This document shows, in pieces, positions 8,854-14,289 of a stretch of 14,289 nucleotides of DNA (the first letter of the stretch is position 1; every line of letters starts with the position of its first letter). Origin of the DNA: Saprospiraceae bacterium (GTDB lineage: Bacteria; Bacteroidota; Bacteroidia; Chitinophagales; Saprospiraceae). The position numbers and the translations under genes were made by a program. The DNA lies in assembly GCA_016717655.1 (NCBI GenBank), contig JADKFC010000027.1:1-14289 (forward strand), written 5' to 3'. The notes beneath the pieces are model-generated. The model made no database searches, was not told the DNA's origin, and saw only the letters and a list, made by a program, of their open reading frames with translations.

Positions 8854-10274
8854 AGGAATTTGATAAAATCATTAGGAGTAAAATGCATAAAGCGGAAGCC
8901 TCATATCCCTCAGATATGTGGCAGCGCATTCAGCAAAATTTGCCCGAAAAGAAGAGAAAAACCTATCCGGTTTGGCTCTATTTCATGGTGCTCTTATTTG
9001 CGATATCAGGACTAGGTTTGTGGGCAGGAAGCCAATGGTGGGGTAGTAGTACAAATGATCAACCGGAGTCAACCAAAACTCAGATCTCAGACAACGATCC
9101 ATTGGCAATGCAAGGAGAAGCTGAAAATAGCCAAAACCTCAATAACAATGGGTTTCTGTCAACAGAATCTCAACCAATTGCCAATAATGCTAAAGTTGAG
9201 GCTGGCCCTACTTTGGAAGGAAATGGGTCTAAATCTAATCCTTCTCACCCAAATAAGACGGCCAAAACAAATATCAACAATCTTGCTGATAAATATAATG
9301 CCAATGCTGCTGCTGATGGTGCAACACGAATCAATCCAAACGAAACACCTACCGGCAGTTTCCCATCTATTTTTGCCGAAGCAGATGAAATCAATGGCGC
9401 TCAAAGACTGACAAGAAGAGGAGAACGCATCAATACCACCAATATACCTTCTTTTTTAAGGGTATTTGGCACCGATCAAAGTGATGTCATTGAAGAAATC
9501 AATTCATCAATGAAAAAACATTCTGCCTTGCAATGCCCCAGCTTTGTCAGAAAAGACAATGTTACCTTTTTTGAGCTCTACTTTTCAAACGATTATGCGA
9601 TCAAATCGCTCCAGGAGAAAAATGCTGAAGGATCAGGTTATAGAGCACTCAGAGAAAAAACCGAAAGTCCCTATCTTTCTTACTCTGCCGGCTTTAGGAT
9701 AGGAATGGGTTGGAACAATGGTTTGGCTTTTAAAACCGGTTTCAATTATTCAAATATCAACGAGAAATTTTCATATACCGACCCCAATTCTGTTCAGATT
9801 CAGACCATTACCACTGTCAAGTACATTTATGATGATCAATTCAACATCATAGACTCTATCAAAACAACTGAAAATGTTGAAATCCCTGGTACCAATACAG
9901 TAACACATTACAATAAAATTGCCCTCTACGATATTCCTCTTTTGGTGCAGTACACCATTCCTGGTAAGAGAAGACTCTCTTATAGCTTAATTGTAGGACC
10001 ATTGGTTAATCTTAGCCTGGTGCAATCAGGTAAAATTCTGGACCCTTATAGCAACAAATTAGTGAAGCTGGAAGAGGCGGAAATTTATAAAAACAACATT
10101 GGCTTGAGCTTTTATGGTGGCTTGGGAATCAACTATCAGTTGACGAAAAATGTCCAAATGGCCATCGAGCCCAATTTCAGGTGGATGCCCGGATCAATTA
10201 CCAAGGTTACTCACCCTGTTGATCAAAGTTATTTTCTGGCAAACGTTGCTGCGGCAATTCGTTATAAAATCTAA
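8850..10274 (+). CDS. Putative anti-sigma/outer-membrane beta-barrel fusion protein
   Basis: 474 residues, intact. Residues 1-40 are a short charged cytoplasmic region (MKEFDKIIRSKMHKAEASYP, then DMWQRIQQNLPEKKRK), followed by one membrane helix at about 41-60 (VWLYFMVLLFAISGLGLWAG). Residues about 61-235 form a low-complexity Asn/Ser/Thr/Gly/Pro-rich linker. From about 238 to 474 there are alternating beta strands like the PorT/OMP_b-brl outer-membrane barrel family (YLSYSAGFRIGMGW, LAFKTGFNYSNI, ALYDIPLLVQYTI, SFYGGLGINYQL, ending AAIRYKI). The ATGA overlap with the sigma gene and the topology suggest an anti-sigma regulator whose C-terminal part reaches or sits in the outer membrane. The N-terminal stretch is too short to recognise as a known anti-sigma domain, so that role is inferred from context. 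Confidence 0.75.
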   Translation: MKEFDKIIRSKMHKAEASYPSDMWQRIQQNLPEKKRKTYPVWLYFMVLLFAISGLGLWAGSQWWGSSTNDQPESTKTQISDNDPLAMQGEAENSQNLNNNGFLSTESQPIANNAKVEAGPTLEGNGSKSNPSHPNKTAKTNINNLADKYNANAAADGATRINPNETPTGSFPSIFAEADEINGAQRLTRRGERINTTNIPSFLRVFGTDQSDVIEEINSSMKKHSALQCPSFVRKDNVTFFELYFSNDYAIKSLQEKNAEGSGYRALREKTESPYLSYSAGFRIGMGWNNGLAFKTGFNYSNINEKFSYTDPNSVQIQTITTVKYIYDDQFNIIDSIKTTENVEIPGTNTVTHYNKIALYDIPLLVQYTIPGKRRLSYSLIVGPLVNLSLVQSGKILDPYSNKLVKLEEAEIYKNNIGLSFYGGLGINYQLTKNVQMAIEPNFRWMPGSITKVTHPVDQSYFLANVAAAIRYKI

Positions 10275-10282
10275 AGTAAAAT

Positions 10283-11216
10283 ATGCGTCTTTTATACCTA
10301 ACCTTTTTTGCCATCATTTTTTCTTCAACTGCTTGTTTTAAAAACAGCGAGGAGTTTGTACCCAATTCAGACCTGGGCAATGTTGAAAATTTGCTGAATC
10401 TGTTAAACGGTTATAAAAATTCTGCTCTCATCAATGCCGAGGAGAAAAATCTTGTAGTTGGTCCTAATGAGGTAGTATTAGAAATTCCAGCTTCGGTCTT
10501 ATTGTATGCCGATGGGAAAAATGTAAAAGGTTCGGTCGTCTTGGAATATCATGTCGACACCAGGTTTAGTTCTTCTATCGTGAATGGAAGAGAAACGACT
10601 AGCGCAAATGAAGATGTTAAGTCCTTTTTTACCCTCTCAATTAAATTTAAACAGGGAGAGAATGAGGTGTTTCTAAACCAGCAAAGTCAGGGTTTGACAG
10701 CCTACATCCCTTACGCTGAAAATAGTGATATCAATACCACCAAACTATATTTTTGGAAAAATAATATATGGGAAAGCCCCAATGATGGCGCTAATTTAGG
10801 TGGTATTTCTACCGGAAGCTGGAACCTGGATACAGAGAATGGTACAATTTTTGGAATAGGGTATAAAGCCAACTTAAAATCAGTTGGTCAGTTTTTGGTC
10901 GGACAGGCAAAGGCAAAATCCGACAACATCGAGCTTTGTGTCAACTTACCTGACAACTTTAGCGACAAAAAATACGATTGCTGTAGCCGTTCTGCCAAAT
11001 GAAAAGATGGTGAGAAGGCTTAGTTTTAAAAATGGTAAATTCTGTTCTAACGACATTGCAAGGGGAGGTTTTGTAAAAGTCATTACACTTTCTGAACAAA
11101 ATGGAAACTATTTTTTAGGTGAGACATCCTATAAATCGTCAGGAAATGTAGTTTTGACCCTGGTACCGAAGCAGAAAACGGTAGACGAAATATGGAATTT
11201 GATAAATGAGATATGA
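10283..11216 (+). CDS. Hypothetical lipoprotein, third gene of the sigma operon (one frameshift)
   Basis: About 310 residues after removing one extra base from the A run at 10967-10972. That extra base creates a false stop at 11000-11002. The neighbouring frame continues NTIAVAVLPNEKMVRRLSF and ends TVDEIWNLINEI at 11216. The N-terminus MRLLYLTFFAIIFSSTAC has a lipoprotein signal with Cys18 as the probable lipidated residue. The mature protein is mostly beta-rich (NEVVLEIPASVLLYADG, GSVVLEYHV, QGLTAYIPY), like a carbohydrate-binding or Ig-fold envelope protein, but I recognise no family. It begins 8 bases after the barrel gene, so it is probably cotranscribed. It may be a target or partner of the sensing system. 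Confidence 0.75.
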
Positions 11217-11254
11217 CTTTAGTTTGCTTATTACCTCAAAATGAAAAATATTTT

Positions 11255-11279
11255 TATGTTTGCAATCAATCTAGCAAAC
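11255..11279 (+). promoter_or_regulatory. Inverted repeat overlapping a TAnnTTTG match
   Basis: GTTTGC (11258-11263) and GCAAAC (11274-11279) form a perfect 6-bp inverted repeat with a 10-base loop. It overlaps TATGTTTG (11255-11262), an exact -7 consensus match. No -33 element was found at the proper spacing (the nearest TTTG is 28 bases upstream), so a promoter here is doubtful. It may be only a hairpin in the 3' end of the sigma operon transcript. Confidence 0.2.
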
Positions 11280-11317
11280 CGATAAGATAAACTGTATTTT
11301 TATTTGTAATGGGAGCC

Positions 11318-11355
11318 GCCTGTCTGAAATTAACGAATTTTAGGCAGGCTTTTTT
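11318..11355 (+). terminator. Strong rho-independent terminator between convergent genes
   Basis: GCCTGTCTGAAATT (11318-11331), loop AACG, and AATTTTAGGCAGGC (11336-11349) form a 14-bp stem with two G-T wobbles, followed by TTTTTT. It terminates the sigma-factor operon on the + strand. The last codons of the minus-strand glycosyltransferase (SLPKIR and stop) lie inside the stem. No comparable T run was seen for the minus-strand direction immediately past the stem. Confidence 0.85.
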
Positions 11356-12225
11356 GTTCCTGATGGTAAAGCATCAGTTTCCACATCGAAAATAACAGAT
11401 TGCCTCCTTTTCCCCTTTTTAGCCCTTCATATACCATTTCGGGGAGCTTTAAGAACCTAAAAAGTCCATCAAAGGCAAAAAACATCGGTCTTAGCATGCT
11501 ATATACCTTTGTAAGCCTAGTTTCTTTGATTTTGCCTTCCCTTACCAGCTTTGTAAGATTTCTTACACTTTCAGCCGTTTTTGTCAAAAAACTGACATTT
11601 GAATCCAGGCCTTCGTGGATTACAGGGTTGTGGATGTGTACAATGGTTACCCCGTTTTGACATAAATTTTCGGCAAAAACTACATCTTCATATCCATATT
11701 CTTTGATTGTTTCATCAAATGGCCAACGCATTAATAGCGCTCGCTGGATTAAAAAATTGTTGGTTTTAAAGTTTAAACCCGGGTTTTGTGCCCTCTTTTC
11801 TGCTGAAAGGGCTTCTCTTTCTATTCCAAACTGGTAATGTAAACGGGTTTCAGCCGTATGATACTGTGAAATATAACTTGTACCTCCATAAACCACCTGG
11901 TCTTTGCCAATGTGTGAAGCATAAGTATCCAGAAATGAAGTATTTGGTATAGCGCTATCACAGTCTAAAAATAACAGGTACTCAGATTGAGCTTCCATTG
12001 CCAAAAATTGCGAATGGCGGATCGCCCAACATTGTTTTCCCTTATCAAGTACCTGACACCAGTCAAACTGCCTAATAAGGCATTTGCCTTGACATACTCT
12101 TCAGAACTTCCATCCTCTGCAACTATTATTTCAAATGGCATCGAAAGCCTCTCTGCTTGATTTAACAGCTCTTTTACGAGTTCAAGAGCACTCCTATTGT
12201 ATGTGGGTATAAGGATAGAAAGCAT
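11330..12225 (-). CDS. Family 2 glycosyltransferase (one frameshift)
   Basis: About 298 residues when one T is restored in the A/T run at 12003-12007. This joins GRSAIRN directly to FLAMEAQSEYLLFLDCDS. The N-terminal GT-A fold is evident: SILIPTYNRSALELV (residues 3-17), FEIIVAEDGS (31-40), NNVGRSAIRN (64-73) and the metal/nucleotide-binding DxD as D88-C-D90. Further on, EYGYEDVVFAENL (about 176-188) matches the acceptor/catalytic acid region, and IHNPVIHEG (about 198-206) the following histidine segment. The C-terminus is Lys-rich with hydrophobic patches and no obvious membrane helix. It transfers a sugar from an activated donor, probably for surface polysaccharide or glycan synthesis; donor and acceptor are unknown. 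It stands alone here, divergent from gyrA and convergent with the sigma operon. Confidence 0.85.
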
Positions 12226-12238
12226 ATCTGTACTAAGA

Positions 12239-12269
12239 CAAAATTAGTCAAATTGAACTGCTTTTGAAA
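12239..12269 (-). promoter_or_regulatory. Candidate promoter of the glycosyltransferase gene
   Basis: Read on the minus strand, TAATTTTG (12246-12239) matches TAnnTTTG exactly. TTTC (12269-12266) is a one-mismatch -33 element 19 bases upstream. The start site would be near 12234, leaving only a very short leader before the ATG at 12225, so confidence is limited. Confidence 0.3.
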
Positions 12270-12381
12270 CCCCGGTTGCTATAGCGCTGATTATTTTTAA
12301 CCTGTAATATGTTATGTGTTGATAAACAATTAATTATAATGAATTTTTTCATAATATTTTTTTAAATATATCCATCTGATT

Positions 12382-12414
12382 TTATGAAATTTTAGCTTTA
12401 TTTATGTATTTTTG
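12382..12414 (+). promoter_or_regulatory. Promoter of gyrA
   Basis: TATTTTTG (12407-12414) matches the Bacteroidota -7 element exactly. TTATG (12382-12386) is an imperfect -33 element with a 20-base spacer. The predicted start near 12420 leaves about 30 bases of leader before the ATG at 12450. The surrounding 12226-12449 region is AT-rich and separates two divergent genes. Confidence 0.45.
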
Positions 12415-12449
12415 CACCTTAGCGATGAAAACCCAATTTATATATATAA

Positions 12450-14289
12450 ATGTCAGATAATCAAAAAATTATAACTATTAACATCGAGGATGAGATGAAA
12501 ACAGCCTACATAGATTATTCTATGTCGGTGATTGTTGCAATGTAAGGGATGGATTGAAACCTGTCCATCGAAGGGTGTTGTACGGAATGTCGGAATTGGG
12601 TGTTGGGTACAACAAGGCTCATAAAAAATCGGCCAGGATTGTGGGTGAAGTATTGGGTAAATACCACCCACACGGTGATAGCTCTGTCTACGATACCATG
12701 GTCAGAATGGCGCAGCCCTGGTCTTTGAGATATAAGCTGGTTGATGGGCAAGGAAACTTTGGCTCAATGGATGGTGATAGTCCGGCAGCAATGCGTTATA
12801 CAGAAGCAAGGCTGGAAAGGATTGCAGACGAGATCCTGGGTGATCTGGACAAAGAGACCGTTGATTTTGCCAATAACTTTGACGACTCTCTGGAAGAACC
12901 TACCGTAATGCCTTCAAAAATCCCCAATTTGATCATCAATGGGGCATCTGGTATCGCTGTAGGTATGGCTACCAATATGCTGCCTCACAATCTGACAGAG
13001 GTGATTGATGGCATCATTGCTACGATCAATAACCCGGAAATATCCATCGACGAAATTATCACCTTTATCAAAGCGCCTGACTTTCCTACGGGAGGAATCA
13101 TCTATGGTATGTCGGGCGTCAAAGAAGCGTTTCACACAGGTAGAGGTAGAGTTGTTGTAAGAGGAAAGGCCCATATTGAATCCGACAATTCAGGAAGGGA
13201 AACCATCATCATTTCAGAAATTCCCTATCAGGTCAATAAAGCAGGCTTGGTAGAAAAGATTGCTGAGATGATGGTAGAAGAAAAAATCACCGGCATCAGC
13301 ACCATCAGAGATGAATCAGACCGTAATGGTCTAAGGGTTGTGGTGGAAGTTAAAAAGGATGCCATGGCTTCTGTGGTCCTTTCCAAGCTCTATAAATTTA
13401 CACCGCTTCAGACTTCTTACGGGGTCAATAACATTGCCCTGGTTAACGGCAGACCCAGATTGCTCAACATTCGCCAGATGATTGATGAGTTTGTCAAGTT
13501 CCGTATTGAAGTAATTGTCAGACGTACCCGGTATGAATTGCGCAAAGCCGAAGAAAGAGCCCACATCCTGGCGGGTTTGTTGATCGCCCTTGCCCACATT
13601 GATGAGGTAATTGCCATCATTCGTTCTTCCGCCACTGTCGATGAAGCCAAAGATGGCCTGATTGCCAATTTTGAGCTGTCTGAAATCCAGGCGAAAGCCA
13701 TTTTGGAAATGAGGCTCCAGCGTCTGGTCAGTCTGGAAGTTGAGAAAATTCAGGCAGAATATGACGAACTGATCAAAATAATTGAACACTATAAAGCAGT
13801 TCTCGCCAGCGAGGACATGCAAAAAGACATTGTCAGAAAAGAATTGGCTGATGTCAAAGACCGCTTTGGTGACGCCAGACGTACCGCGATTAACTATTCT
13901 GATGATGAAATCAGCATAGAAGACTTGATTCCCAATGAACATGTTGCTATAACCATTTCGCACTCCGGCTACATCAAACGTACCCGATTGATGGAATACA
14001 AGCAACAAAGCAGGGGAGGAAGGGGTTCACGTGGCAGTAAAACCAAAGATGAAGATTATGTTGAGCACCTTTTGATTGGTTATAACCACAATCACATGCT
14101 GGTCTTCACCGAGTTGGGCCGATGTTTCTGGTTAAGGGTTTTTGACATTCCTGAGGCCACCAAAACTTCATTGGGCAAGGCCATTCAGAACATTATTCAA
14201 ATTCCTTCTGATGATAAAATCAGGGCTTATATCCTGGTTGAAAGTCTTGAGGACAAAGAATTTTTAAACAGCCATTACCTCATTTTCTG
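12450..14289 (+). CDS. gyrA: DNA gyrase subunit A (3' partial; apparent 13-base deletion near the start)
   Basis: Breakage-reunion subunit of gyrase, which introduces negative supercoils as an A2B2 complex with GyrB. The ATG at 12450 gives MSDNQKIITINIEDEM and then YIDYSMSVIVA before a stop at 12543. Two frames over, VRDGLKPVHRRVL resumes at 12542 and stays open to the window edge, about 617 residues in all. The expected RALPD of SVIVARALPDVRDG is missing, which fits loss of 13 bases. With these restored, the catalytic Tyr is residue 121 (12797-12799, AAMRYTEA). The quinolone-resistance region reads HPHGDSSVYD, with Ser82 and Asp86 at the E. coli Ser83/Asp87 positions, i.e. no resistance substitution there. 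QSRGGRG at 14006-14026 is a GyrA-box variant, which favours GyrA over ParC. The rest of the C-terminal wrapping domain lies beyond the window. Confidence 0.93.

Noticed and set aside
13331..14008. A 225-codon minus-strand open frame
   Set aside because: It lies wholly within gyrA, whose + strand translation is unambiguous, so it is an antisense shadow.

Overview
The window looks like chromosomal DNA of a Bacteroidota member, probably close to Saprospiraceae. This is inferred from three things. There is a large HYR/Ig-like secreted protein with dockerin-like repeats and a type IX secretion (T9SS) C-terminal domain. There is an ECF sigma factor followed by a membrane-anchored outer-membrane beta-barrel protein. 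Several intergenic sites match the Bacteroidota -7 promoter element TAnnTTTG. No tRNA, rRNA, CRISPR array, insertion sequence or prophage gene was seen.

Layout, left to right. (1) 1-2641, + strand: a TauABC/SsuABC-like ABC importer operon. It holds the 3' part of a substrate-binding protein fused to an OmpA peptidoglycan-binding domain, then a permease, then an ATPase that overlaps the permease by ATGA. (2) 2642-3022: an intergenic region holding a good promoter, two hairpins and a strong rho-independent terminator, which could be a small RNA gene. (3) 3023-7226: a cysteine-rich surface or secreted protein of about 1400 residues. (4) 7332-8143: a highly charged amphipathic helical-repeat protein, LEA/apolipoprotein-like. 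(5) 8293-11216: a three-gene operon of ECF sigma factor, an inner-membrane-anchored protein ending in an outer-membrane beta-barrel, and a lipoprotein. (6) A strong terminator shared with the convergent minus-strand family 2 glycosyltransferase at 11330-12225. (7) 12450 to the end: gyrA, open at the window edge.

The main caveat is indels. Nearly every gene is split by one or more frameshifts, several of them at homopolymers, and even essential gyrA carries an apparent 13-base deletion. The sequence is most simply a noisy, under-polished assembly, worst in the first 620 bases. Gene ends given here are the ones obtained after joining frames by recognisable protein sequence, so they often differ from the naive open reading frames.

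The units that work together are the importer (binding protein, permease, ATPase) and the sigma/barrel/lipoprotein operon, which looks like an envelope-sensing regulatory module. The big HYR protein would be exported by Sec and then T9SS. No T9SS machinery genes are in the window.
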